Positions 33,130 through 44,183 of a DNA stretch of 64,000 bases are shown here, in pieces. The notes beneath the pieces were generated by a model. That model ran no database searches and was not told the DNA's origin. It was given only the letters and a program-made list of their open reading frames with translations. This DNA comes from Mytilus trossulus. Taxonomy: Eukaryota; Mollusca; Bivalvia; Mytilida; Mytilidae. The stretch's first letter is position 1; each line of letters starts with the position of its first letter. A program made the position numbers and the translations under genes. The stretch lies in assembly GCF_036588685.1 (NCBI RefSeq), contig NC_086384.1:50609973-50673972 (forward strand), written 5' to 3'.

Positions 33130-33595
33130 ATTGAGTTAATTTGGTATAATTTTACGTCACTGATGAGTCTTATGTAGACGAAACACGCGTCTGACGTATT
33201 GAATTATAAGTCTGATACCTTTGATAACTATTTAAACCACTTGGGCGGTGTCACTTCTGGTGGATGTATCGTCCCCTAATGAATCACCAGCCCAGTAGTC
33301 AGCAATTCATGTTGACATGCATATCGATTATATGGTCATTTTATGAATTTCCTGTTTACAAAATTATGAATTGTTCGAATTACTAAGGATTTTCTTAACC
33401 CAGACATAGATTACCAAAGCCGTATTTGGCATACATTTTTGGAATTTTGGGTCTTCAATTCTCTTCAACCTAGTTCTTGTTTGACTTTATAACTATTTTA
33501 ATGTGAGCGTTACTGAAGAGTCTTATGTAGACAAAACACGCGTCTGGCGCATCAAATTATAAGTCTGATACCTTTGATAACTATTTACTTTGTTT
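33130..33595 (+). repeat. Dispersed repeat with ACGCGTCTGGCG motif, two internal copies
   Basis: GAGTCTTATGTAGAC(G/A)AAACACGCGTCTG occurs at ~33165 and ~33515, each followed by TATAAGTCTGATACCTTTGA. Related pieces lie at 38430-38690, 52330-52830, 53285-53480, 43400-43540 and 61010-61060. Confidence 0.7.
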
Positions 33596-34330
33596 AATGC
33601 GTTGATTACCTGAAATGTGTTTATTCAGGGATCATTTAGTGTAGGTAAAAAATCCGGGATCCTTTGATTATACAGAATCACTATACATAAACAAAGTAAA
33701 CATAATCCTACTACATGAAAGAATTCTTGGTATTTGCTTGTTTTTTCCAAAACTTTATAAGTGCGAATCGAGAAAACCGTTTCTAATGTGATGACTTATA
33801 TTTTCTATTGTCAACGAGAGGCATTGTCGGAAAATATCAGTCGAGTTTTTACATTTGTTCAAACAAAAGAAGTTTTGGTAATGTACTGTTTTTCCTTTTA
33901 AATGGAGACTATTTAACAGGACAAATATCTATAAACTTGCCATGCAATGTGTACATCCAATCCAAAGCCTGTGTTTTTGTACGAGAAAATATGCATATGG
34001 GTTGACGCAATTTGAACTTGTTGCAAGATATACCATTATTAGATATACACATATCAAGACAATCATGTTGCAAAGACAATGTGGTGTACGTTGAAAATTT
34101 TCGATTGCTTTCTACATGATATTAAGGGGGTATTGCGGAATTCAATAGTGGATTCTATAACTATTCTAACTAATTATTTGGTTGTATAGTTTTGTCAATA
34201 TTCAAACCGTTTGCTATTTATCGATTGAATTGTTTCACATGTTGTCACCATGGAGCTTATAATAACTGACTATACTGTATAGGTTTCAGGTCATTGGTGA
34301 AATCTGCTTCATTTGGGACCTTTGGACAGT
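33596..34330. other. Intergenic DNA, nothing recognised
   Basis: AT-rich sequence with no supported gene or repeat boundary. Confidence 0.4.
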
Positions 34331-34339
34331 TGCCACATT

Positions 34340-34905
34340 TAAACTAGAAATATATCACTTTAAAATTGAGAACAGAAAATGTAAAGGTGTTAACAAAACC
34401 CCACACCAAACAACCAAAGAACACAAAACAGTCACAAGCTACCAATGGGTCTTTAACACATCGAGGACATCTGCAGCCAAAGAAGTGTTTCAGCTGATCC
34501 TCTACAAAGAAAATCATGATAGGAAATTCAAGCCCGTGAATATCGTATCAAATGGAACATATATATTTCGTATGCAAGCGCTGCTGCAATGTTGTTACAC
34601 AGAAACGGAAAATTCACAATCGGAAAGGTGAAAACAAAGGAAAGTTTTGTTTTCAACCGACACTCCGTGTCAATTTCTAGATGTAAGTCAAAATAGTAGA
34701 CAGGCTATACTGTTTCTGTTGTATCCTCTATCTCCATATCAATGGGATAGATGCGTTTAACATAGTCACCACATTTTTGAATTCTTTTTTAAGAGAACAT
34801 CATATTAATAGCGGAAAGTAAAGTTAAAGAATATTGCTAACTTCTTATCGTTCTTCCTAAAAAAGTTCCTGTTTGAGGTCACCCTCATATTAATATTCAG
34901 CCTCT
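34340..34905 (-). pseudogene. Decayed Penelope-type RT relic
   Basis: Minus-strand translation in shifting frames gives RIYPIDMEIEDTTET, LEIDTECRLKTKL, FPIVNFPF and NNIAAALAYEIYMFHLIRYS. The intact family reads FPIVxFPFxxSNIPAAPAYGVY. It is parallel to the relic at 39925-40395 over ~400 bases and has stops and frameshifts throughout. It is probably a fragment of the retroelement whose tail is at 31373-31785. Confidence 0.65.
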
Positions 34906-35480
34906 ATACAATCATGACGTTATTTGGAAAATCAAGAATTAAAACATTATATTGTCATCTGCTTGACCACAATATATATTTTTTTCTCATAAATTTGTGA
35001 AGGAAAAAAAACATGGATCCCCCTTTTAAATGGTCAATCCCTCAGTGTGCTAATATGACTAGTCATGTACTAGAATTCTATCAACAAAATATAGTTTTTA
35101 ATGCTAATGTAAATATTATAATGGAAAGAGACAGAACATATGTCGATGAAACAAAAAAGTCAAATCTGATTGAAATTTTGAGTGGCTGTGAATTCATAGG
35201 TCATTCACGAGTGATTATATTCATAAAAAAAGTGACCAATAATTCACATTTTGTGTATTTACCTTAACACCTCATTATAGACTGAACATATTTTCATCTG
35301 ATCTGGGAAAATCAGTAGGTTTGTCAATTTTTTTTTTGTATAACTTTCTTTGTCATTATTTATTCCAGTTAGCCTATGTAGAAACTAATTATTTAAAGAA
35401 AAAGTAACAAGATTTTCCATTGGCATAGAAAAAATCAACAAAAAGACTCCAATATACTAAATAGAAATTTTCAAAACATA
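34906..35480. other. Intergenic DNA with one unassigned open frame
   Basis: An 84-codon frame (35013-35267, +) begins MDPPFKWSIPQCANM and has no domain I recognise. It is kept only as a note. The rest is AT-rich. Confidence 0.3.
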
Positions 35481-35484
35481 TCAC

Positions 35485-35660
35485 TGAACAAAACGAACCG
35501 TATCGAAAAAAGTAAAATCACAAAAATACAGAACACCGTGGAAAATTCAAAACGAAAAGTCCCTTATCAAAAGACAAAATCAAGATACGTGAACAAAACA
35601 GACATAATCGGTAAAATAGTCAAAATAAGGTTACAACGGTCATCACCGTGTAAAATCTTA
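35485..35660 (-). repeat. Dispersed repeat fragment (AAAGTCCCTTATCAAAAGAC type)
   Basis: This is the reverse complement of the motif series at 39760-39925 and 55225-55345 (GACTTTC...TTTTGAATTTTTCTTGAAG). Confidence 0.55.
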
Positions 35661-35929
35661 AGATAAACAAATATTTACAAAAAATCACAAAAAGCATCTA
35701 TCGAATTAAAAAAAACTACCGAATACCAGGTGATCTCAATCGAATTGTGAAATAGAGGCAATAGTCGTAGGTAACTAAATGCACATGTAATACTTTACCT
35801 GGAAAAACACCAGTTTGGAAGACGATAATTCAGCTGTCAAATGTCTACTTAAGAGTTTGAAATATGATCAGAGGATGTTGAAACTCAAATATCGGCTTAC
35901 AAGTACCTGGCTACGTCAATTAATATTTT

Positions 35930-36360
35930 TGTCCATCTGATGAGTTAAGTCTTTTTCAACTGATTTTTATAGTTCGTTCTTATGTTGTACTGTTATACCA
36001 CTGTGCCAGTTTAAGTGGAGGGTTGGGATCCAACGTACAAGTTTAACCCCGCTTCATTATTTATGTATGTGCCTGTCCCAAGTCAGGAACCTGTAATTCA
36101 GGGGTTGTCGTTTTTTCATGTGTTAAATATTTGTTTTTCGTTTATTTATTTTTTTATATAGATAAGGCCGTTAGTTTTCTCGTTTGAATAGTTCTACATT
36201 GTCATATCGGAGCGTGTTATAGCTGACTTTGCGGTATGGGCTTTGCTCGTTGTTGCTCATTGTTGAAGGCCGTACGGTGACCTATAATTGTTAATGTCTG
36301 TCTCATTTTGGTTTCTTGTGTCTCATTGGCAATCATACCACATCTTCTCTTTTTTATATT
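35930..36360 (+). repeat. Most complete copy of a dispersed repeat family in the window
   Basis: The blocks in order are GTGCCTGTCCCAAGTCAGGA, GATAAGGCCGTTAGTTTTCT, GCGGTATGGGCTTTGCTCG, GAAGGCCGTACGGTGACC, TTGTTAAT and GTCTCATTGGCAATCATACC. Shorter copies lie at 4480, 11905 (-), 23790, 31845, 42605 and 49250. It behaves like the 3' end of a retroelement; the autonomous parent is not in the window. Confidence 0.7.
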
Positions 36361-36974
36361 AACCAAAATTGTGTTTGGTTACTTGTGTTTTAAAATAACT
36401 GACAATTGCACATAACTTTTGCTTTCATTATCGGAATGTAAAATATATATTTGATTGACCGAAAACATAACATTTTTACATTCATGTCATTATATATATT
36501 CAAAGAACGAATACCAATACTAATACCAGAAGTCCATTACTTGTCTATTGATGGAATTTTCTTATAAAGTAAAAGCGAGAAAAAAATACATATGTCGGCG
36601 GTTCACAAAATTAAATATCTCACACAGACACTAATGCAAAATGTGTAATAAAATCAATTGAATGATGTGTAGCTGAAACAATTCAGCTTGCATTTGGGGT
36701 GCAAAACCACTGCCAATGCACGCTTATTAACTAATTGGCAATGGATGCAAAATGTAGCAGCGATGAAACAATCTAAATTAAATTAAACAAAACTATGAAC
36801 AAAATATGTGATTTATTTTTCAAATACAAGTTTGAGTTAAATTCATTATTAATTGAAATGGAGATACCATAGTATGGTAATGCGGTTGCTGTGCACCTAT
36901 CGTATTGTAGAATAGCATGGTTTTCCTGTACATTTGTGTGCAGAAAACAATTGTTAATTAAGGCACCAGTAATA

Positions 36975-37528
36975 TATCATGTCCGTTACATGTATAATGT
37001 CAGTTAATTATATCATGTCAGTTAAATATATCATGTCAGTTAATTATTTCATGTCAGTTAGATATATAATGTCAGTTAATTATATCATGTCAATTAAATA
37101 TATCATGTCAGTTTAATGTATAATGTCAGTTAATCATATCATGTCAGTTAAATGTATAATGTCAGTTAAATGTATAATGTCCGTTAAATGTATAATGTCA
37201 GTTAAATATATAATGTCCGTTAAATGTATAATGTCCTTTAAATGTATAATGTCCTTTAAATGTATAATGTCCTTTAAATGTATAATGTCCGTTAAATGTA
37301 TAATGTCCGTTAAATGTATAATGTCAGTTAAATATATCGTGTCCGTTAAATGTATAATGTCAGTTAATTATACCATGTCAGTTAAATATATCATGTCAGT
37401 TAATTAAATCATGTCAGTTAAATGTATAATGTCAGTTAATTATATCATGTCAGTTAAAAATATCATGTCAGTTAAAAATATCATGTCAGTTAAAGATGTC
37501 ATGTCAGTTAAATGTATAATGTCCCTAT
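36975..37528 (+). repeat. 18-bp minisatellite, about 30 units
   Basis: The unit ATGTCAGTTAAATGTATA has variants (ATGTCCTTTAAATGTATA, ATGTCAGTTAATTATATC). Since 18 is a multiple of three, it yields long open frames reading MSVKCI over and over, with no sign of selection as coding. Variant units are clustered (three CTTT units in a row near 37230-37275), suggesting local unit duplication. Confidence 0.95.
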
Positions 37529-37529
37529 C

Positions 37530-38430
37530 ATCCACATATGCAATAGCGCTCTTAGTCTCTTGCACAATTATATTGTTCTATGAAGATTTCAAAAACATCA
37601 TTTGTTTTTATTTATCTCTCACCTAAATAAACTTCGTTGTCTAATGAGAATATGGTCCCTCTTTTAGCTAGTTCCCTTTTCATATGTTTTATCGACGAAA
37701 ACATGTCATCTAGAAATTATATAATATGGGTTTTTTGTTTTTTTTATTTATTTACTTTTAAATACTTTATCAATGTAACAAAGCTGTCCTTTTATGTATG
37801 TATTAGATGTTTGTTTTAATGATAGTGTCTCATAAGTCTTTCTATAAAAATCTTGATTTATTTGCCACAAAAGTCCTCTTTTTCTATCAAATGCAATGAA
37901 ACAGTAAAAAATAATGCTTTGCATCAAGTGTCCCCTGGGAATATGTACTAAATGGCCTATCTCTATTATTGATTTTATCTTTAGTTTTGATACAATTGAG
38001 GTTTGAAAAATTCGTACAAAAATGGCTACAGAAGGGTACATAAACCTTAAATAATAGATATTAAACTTGTATGGCCTATGGTTTCTTTTTCTTTAGGGAC
38101 TCGAAACGTTTGAAAACCGAGGGAAAGATTATTTGTATATATACACATACTTCAGTCTAATGGCTTTATTTATTTCAACTTATCTTATTAATTTTGATTG
38201 TACGTTATTTATAGACGCTTAAGGAAGTATAAGAAATAATTCGACTACAATGAAAGCATTCTAACTAATGATAAATCTATATATCGTCTTTATTAAGTCT
38301 ATCAATGGGATATAAATGTAATAATTTCGTCTTATTTTAACATTTTAACTTGCAATCATTAAATTAAAAAGAAAATAAGAAAATAAAATGACTTGAATAA
38401 AATCGATTAATCATCCATAAGTCAATAAAT
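37530..38430. other. Intergenic DNA, nothing recognised
   Basis: AT-rich. No supported gene. Confidence 0.4.
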
Positions 38431-38690
38431 GGACTTGATGAAAACAATGCATTGTTTACACAATTTAGATTTTTTTTAAATACTAAGGCTTTCTACTTTA
38501 GGCATAGATTACCTTAGCTGTATTTGGCAAAACTTTCAGGAATTTTGGATCTCAATGCTCTTCAACTTCGTTCTTTATTTGGCTTATTTTTCTTAACTTT
38601 TTTGGATTCGAGCGTCACTGATGAGTCTTTTGTAGGCGAAACACGCGTCTGGCGTATATATAAAATTTAGTCCTGGTATCAATGATGAGT
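38430..38690 (+). repeat. Dispersed repeat with ACGCGTCTGGCG motif
   Basis: ACTTTAGGCATAGATTACC, TATTTGGCAAAACTTTC and GATGAGTCTTTTGTAGGCGA are shared with 33130-33595. Confidence 0.65.
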
Positions 38691-39199
38691 TTGTTGTAAG
38701 ATAATGCATGAAATCACTTGACTTAAATTTCCTCGAGCATTGCTAACTAACTAACACAACTAGGGCGTTTCATTTCATGTTCATTTTCACGCTCAATAGT
38801 AAGCAAAGGGCGAAATTCAAACTTTATTGAGCAAGGATAAAGATGATCTTTAGAAAAATAATTAGGTGTCCTCAAGTTAGGACACAAAATGCGATATATC
38901 CTAAGTTAAGAGATATCAGTTTATTTTCGATTTATGAGTTTTTCGAGAATAATTCAAGAAACATCGTTAAACTCATTTTCTTAAATTTCTATACAAGTCG
39001 AATAATTTGTTTTCCTTCTTTTGTTGTAATAACAAAGATATTTAATTAAAACTTTATCCGTGATTGCCATTTATTGTCACTTGAAGCATTTTTGTGTTTG
39101 ACTGATTAAATTGCGAATATACTAGTAATATATATTGTAATATGTTTTGTATTTTAATGTATGAATGTACGAATGTTAGCTGTATACATGTAGTTTGTT

Positions 39200-40395
39200 T
39201 GAGTGCCTCAATTAAAGAGGAACACCAGTGGGACAGTCAAACTCATAAATAGAAAAATAAAAATGACAACGCCATGGCTAAAAATGAAAAAGATAAACAG
39301 AAAAACAATAGAACACATGCCAAAACATAGAACACTAAAGAATTAGCAACACAACCCATACCAAAAACTAGGGATGATCTCAGGTGCTGTGGATGGGTGA
39401 GCAGATTCTGCTCAACATGTGGCACCCGTCGTGTTGCTTATGTTATAACAAATCTGGTAGTTAGTCTAATTCGGTAGGTCGAACTCATGAAAGGGAAGGA
39501 TATTGTAGTTACGACGTAAGGAACATATCCAATATCGTTTGTGAAACGGTTATCCCAAAACGGTCAACCAACTCGTGATGGCGTCCGTAAAACTTACAAA
39601 GGGATGATTTCAACATCACCATTTGGATGATGACTGATGTACCCATATTTTTACTATTTGATTAATTGTGACTGTTTATTTAACGCATCAAGTAAATATA
39701 ACGGAATTTGATGAGACTGTTATTAAAGAGAGAGGGTTAGCGCTATAGAACCAGGTTTAATCCACCATTTTCTACATTTGAAAATGCCTGTTCCAAGTCA
39801 TGAATATGACAGTTCTTGTCTATTCGTTTTTGATGCGTTTTGTTATTTGATTTTGCCATGTGATAATGGACTTTCCGTATTGATTTTCCTCTGAGTTCAG
39901 TATTTTTGTGATTTTACTTTTTTGGAACCCTTGGTTTAATAGCTTTCCTTGTGAGCAGCAACCCTCTATCAAGAAAATCATGATAGGAAATACAAGCACT
40001 GGAATATCGTATCAAATGGGAGATATATACCCCGTAAGCAGGTGCTGCTGGAATGTTGCTACTTAGAAATGGAAATTTTACAATTGGAAAGCTGAAATCT
40101 TCTTTTGTCGTAAAGTTTTGTTTTCTACCGACCCTTATTGTCAATTTTTAGATGTTACTCAAGATATGAGGCCGACTTAACTGTATCTGTTGTATCCTTT
40201 ATCTCTAGTTCGATGGAAAATTCTTTTTTTAGAGAACATCATATAAAAAGCGGAAAGTAAAGTTGAAGGATATTGCTAACTTTTTATCTTTCTTCATATG
40301 AAGTTCATGTATGAAGCCAGCCTCATAATAATAAAGAAACATGTCGGCAAGAAGAGGGGCACAATTGGTTCCAATTGAAAATTAGACAAGTTCTT
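39200..40395 (-). pseudogene. Penelope-type RT relic with 3' tail, interrupted
   Basis: The 5' part (40395-39925, minus) reads GTNCAPLLADMFLYYYEAG (RT motif B), then SFNFTFRFLYDVL where FRYIDDVL is expected, so one catalytic Asp is lost. Then come EIKDTTDTVKSASYLE*, FPIVKFPFLSSNIPAAPAYGVYISHLIRYS and DFLDRGLLLTRK. The C-terminus resumes at about 39618 (LKSSLCKFYGRHHELVDRFGI) and runs into the shared tail to ~39210. Bases ~39621-39925 between them are another dispersed repeat in the opposite orientation (39720-39925). Stops and frameshifts make it dead. Confidence 0.7.
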
Positions 40396-40619
40396 GTTGA
40401 GTTTCCCTTTTCAAATAAAGAATTTATTGTTATCTTTATTATAACATGACTGAGGACAAAGACTTGTTCTGAGATGGTCTTACATTGTATGACACGTCTG
40501 AATCCTAAGATAGCTTCGAGAACACTCTAAACAAATATAATGCTGAATTTTATTAATGTTTGTTCCTGTCTTGTCCAATGTAAAATGAAAGTTTTAAAGT
40601 ATTATCATTATTTATATAA

Positions 40620-40716
40620 GCTTTAGATTTCAAATATTTTGGCCACGACCATCACTGAAGAGACATGTATTGTCGAAATGCGCATCTGGTGCAGAAAACT
40701 TGGTACCGTTAATGTT
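40620..40716 (+). repeat. Dispersed repeat fragment (ACATGTATTGTCGAAATGCG)
   Basis: I recognise this short repeat, with CGCATCTGGTGCAGAAAAC, as common in mussels. It abuts the exon-3 relic at 40720. Confidence 0.5.
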
Positions 40717-40719
40717 ATT

Positions 40720-40792
40720 GGTTCCGCATTCAACTTTGTAGAATTTCCTCATTACCACGTCATCTGTGGCATATTTTATACCTGTCTAGTTC
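40720..40792 (-). pseudogene. Orphan tail of a GPR157-like exon 3
   Basis: The reverse complement matches the last ~25 codons of exon 3 of gene B (ATATGCCACAG...GTGGTAATGAGGAAATTCTA...AATGCGGAACCAA) with a one-base deletion before the AATGCGGAACC block. No upstream exon is near. It lies ~200 bases beyond the last exon of pseudogene D. Confidence 0.7.
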
Positions 40793-40995
40793 AATGTAAA
40801 ACAATTCAATTGTGGATGTAATTTTCAAAATTACATAAAAAAATAAGTGCACACTTTAAAATAGTGGGCACCACATTTTTTATATTATTTCTTCTTAGAC
40901 AGAAAACACATTCATTCCATAAATGATATTTTGAAGTGATAATTGAAAGTGCTATTAATATTTGGTTTCGCATTTAAAATTAGTGGTGAAATTTC

Positions 40996-42385
40996 CTAAT
41001 AACCACGCCTTCTGTGGCATATTCTGTTTATTAGAATGTCTCTAGTTGTTTTTTCAGCAATGCAAAATAGAAGAAATGTAAAAAATGCCTTCACACTTTC
41101 ACCAATACTTTCTAGATGCACTAGTGCAAAATTTATGTCAGCGTAAGTTTGATAATTTGAGGAATTTTCAGTCACAAAGAAAAAAAAGCGCACCGTCCCC
41201 CACATCCTTAGGCAATACCCAATCAACCATAGGTAGAGATAGTTTTCGTCCTCAGCCCTCAGTCGAAGGGATACGTCGCTGAATCGGCGTTGATTAAATC
41301 TTTTTTTCTAAAATATAAATAAAGGCAACAGTAGTATACCGCTGTTAAAAACTCGTAAATCCATGCTCAAAAACAAACTCGCGGTAAAAAACTAAAAAAA
41401 AGCTGAAAATATCCATTTAAAATTTCAAAAATAAATGCAAAAAGGAGGGTTTAACGACGAGTAAACCTCATATCACATAGTCAGTTTTTAACATTATATT
41501 TTATTTGCAGAAGGTAACACATATAACAATACAGTATAGCTTCTACATCTAAATGATATATTTACATACATAAAACAAAGATAAACAAAGAGATGAGATT
41601 GACCGTCTGCTTTAAATATATTTACACTTTTACTCAAAGTCAAAGAATTCCACAACAAAGTTCCAGAAAACTTATACAATTTGTTATGACAAAAATCATC
41701 TGAAAGCAATTCAATATCACTACTTTTCGTAGTCATTTTGTAATATCAGTTAAAATGTGTTGCTAACAAGTAGGAGGTATGGTTTAACATCGGTCATTTT
41801 TATCCGACTTGGTTCCTATGTTTCACTTTGTGTTCATTTGTGTATGTTAGAAAATTTGACCAATTCTCTGGTATATATTTTATTCCTAGATTCAAAATAC
41901 GATCATTTATTATGTAAATTGGACATTTATTATTGAAGTGATCAATAGCTACACTTATTTCTCCTATTGAAAGGATTAAATATCAATAATTTAAAATTAA
42001 ATAAGTTGACGATAAATTTCAGGTGTAGACCTGCCAATTTGAATATGAGGCTTTTACCACAAAAACACAACGAAACGTCAAATAATTGACAACAAGTACA
42101 AACAGGGGGATTCCAACCCCCAAAACACCCCTAGATCCGATTTTGAACTTCGTTAACTGTATATTATGCATACCTGACGCCACATGTAGTATTTCAGATA
42201 AACAAACATTACACTCGTCACGACAAACGAAAGTAACTCCCATCCTATACCATAAATAATCATCCATATTATCCGGTCGCTCCTTGACAAAGACGACTTA
42301 ATCCAGCACTAGGTATACGTACCAGTTACTTGAGCAAAGTCTTCACCTAAAACTTCACATTTGACAGCCGCTATTGCTAAGGAAA
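40996..42385 (-). pseudogene. GPR157-like receptor pseudogene D (exons 2 and 3 only)
   Basis: Exon 2 (42385-42174, 212 nt) and exon 3 (41307-40996) keep canonical splice sites (ATGTAG/TTTCC, CGTCAG/GTATGC, TTTTAG/AAAAAA) and the family frame. Exon 2 has a six-base insertion and a TAG (42311-42309) at the Trp of the ECL2 WCW motif. Exon 3 ends at TAG (40998-40996) where the paralogues have GAG, removing the last ~17 residues. Exon 1 is absent. The intron-1 donor side survives at ~44005-44030 (GTAAGTATATATTTACCG on the minus strand), but exon 1-like coding does not continue past it. Gene D is therefore a broken copy related to B and C. A transcript could still be made. Confidence 0.8.
41308..42173. 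other. Intron 2 of pseudogene D
   Basis: It holds the repeat AAATAAAGGCAACAGTAGTA (41318-41400, also at 30098). A stretch around 41940-42000 is homologous to intron 2 of gene B (AAATAAGTGTAGCTATTGAT on the minus strand). Confidence 0.55.
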
Positions 42386-42604
42386 CTACATATAAAAAGC
42401 GACTAATTTATGAAATATAAATATAATCATAATTGCATCCATGAAAAGAAATTAAGGAATTTTAAACCGTCTATAGCCAATGTAATACTTATGAAATTAA
42501 CATGAGTCTTTACCGAAATCTTCAGATTTGTGTAGGGGCTACACGTATATAAAAAACTAGTATATGTTTAAAAAGTAATAACTGCTTATTAAAGAAAAGC
42601 CAAT

Positions 42605-42718
42605 CATGAATCTGTTGAAGACCGTACTTTGACCTATAATGACTTACTTTTACAAATTTGAGATTTGGATGGAGAGTTGTCTCATTGACCCTCATATCAC
42701 ATCTTCTTATATCTACCG
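42605..42718 (+). repeat. Dispersed repeat fragment
   Basis: TCTGTTGAAGACCGTACTTT to GTCTCATTGACCCTCATATC is a degraded copy of the 35930-36360 family. Part of it is shared with intron 1 of gene B (~30375-30410, opposite orientation to that gene), so this piece predates the gene duplication. Confidence 0.5.
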
Positions 42719-42884
42719 ACAAAATAAATAAAATTGTTTGGATGTATAAATATTCTACCCTGTCTGATATGTGTTTTTGTTAATGTTTTTGTACTTTGTA
42801 TATATCCGAAAAAAGCTATTCACTGGACAGTAAGCTAGCAACAATCAATCAATTAATTAATCATTTCTTTTACTATTAGTTCAT

Positions 42885-43082
42885 TTATTTGCATAGGTAC
42901 CAATTTTCGTGGATTGAACAAAACTTACAATTTCGTAAACATTTAATTTCGTGGGTCTGCCAAAGTCTGCAAGCAAACCTATGGAAAATTTGTAATTCAT
43001 TGAACATTTAAATTCGTGGTTCATCTGCACCCACGAAATCCACGAAAATTGGTATCCAACGAAAAATAATGAATCAACAGTA
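42885..43082. mobile_element. MITE (TACCAATTTTCGTGG family)
   Basis: The right end CCACGAAAATTGGTATCCAA, then ...ATGAATCAACAGT, mirrors the left end TTCATTTATTTGCATAGGTACCAATTTTCGTGG in pieces. Relatives are at 6985-7175 and 53998-54182. Confidence 0.7.
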
Positions 43083-44183
43083 TTCAGGATCTAAATTGCA
43101 CTTATTGTCTAGAAATTGGTTTTTGCGCATATTCCAAATATGTTAAAAATAAGTGTAAATTAGACTTTGACCACTCCTGATGAATGTGAATCTAGAACTG
43201 CGCTTCTTATACATGATATTTTAAAAAATCTTGTCTTCATTTTTACATCACTAGGTGGAATCCGCTTCTGTTTAGGTATCAGGCCCCGATGTTTAATCAG
43301 TTCAGTAAACGGTACTTTGGTACTGACAAATTTGATATATAATCACCTTTTTAAATTATCCGTTAATAAATAACCTAAGGTTTCAGCTACATCAAGCAAA
43401 TTTTACCTTATATGCATACTGCTATTATTTATAGGGCAGTTTAAGTGATTTAGCTCTTCAACTGTTTCGATTTTTATACATCATCGGATCTCTTTTATGT
43501 TCTGAAAAATCCAGAAAAACGCTTTGGACGTATGCAATTAAAACAATATTGATGTCGGTTTGTATGCCAAAAAAAAATATAATTATGGACGATCGTCATG
43601 AACAGTTACAAATGTATGTCATTTCCATTCTTAATTTTATGTTGAGTTACAAAAAAATATTGTTCACATCCTTATCATTTGTCCTTGCAGTGGACAATAG
43701 TCTCGTTGACAATAATACATCATCTTCTTACTATCATACAAAAATGAAAAATGCTGTTGATGAAATTGTATTAAGCATTAAACTGTCATCCAATAGCACG
43801 TGAATATCAGGACGAACAACACTTTGTATAAGACTACAAACAGAGTCCTTTGAAGACATGCCACACAACACAAATACTATATCTGACTTAATCTGGGTCG
43901 ACCAGTCTTTGCATTCAAGACAAGCGGTAATTACTGACCGGGGTGCAAACCGTGCCGACGGTATTCCTAATGCGACGAAATTACACTGCCACGTGACTAC
44001 CAGACGGTAAATATATACTTACGATGATTTCTGTGCAAATATTGAATAGTCTCTTTTTCACTGGGGTAAAGCTGATGACCGTAGCTTGATTTACGGTCAT
44101 CCAAAGATGTCGAATGAAAAATTAGGTTTGTATCTGTATTGTCTGTTGAAGTGTTTCTATATCACTTTCTTTACAAAGTATAC
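43083..44183. other. Intergenic DNA with repeat fragments and the lost exon-1 boundary of gene D
   Basis: Bases ~43400-43540 carry the AACTGTTTCGATTTTTATAC / CCAGAAAAACGC family also seen at 52330. Bases ~43870-44030 match the sequence just inside intron 1 of gene C (compare 49650-49717). Nothing coding. Confidence 0.5.

Noticed and set aside
35013-35267. 84-codon frame MDPPFKWSIPQ
   Set aside because: No recognisable features and no neighbours that suggest a function. AT-rich chance frame is the simplest explanation.
37123-37626. Open frames reading MSVKCIMSVKCI
   Set aside because: Produced by an 18-bp minisatellite, whose length is a multiple of three. No domain, signal or splice context.
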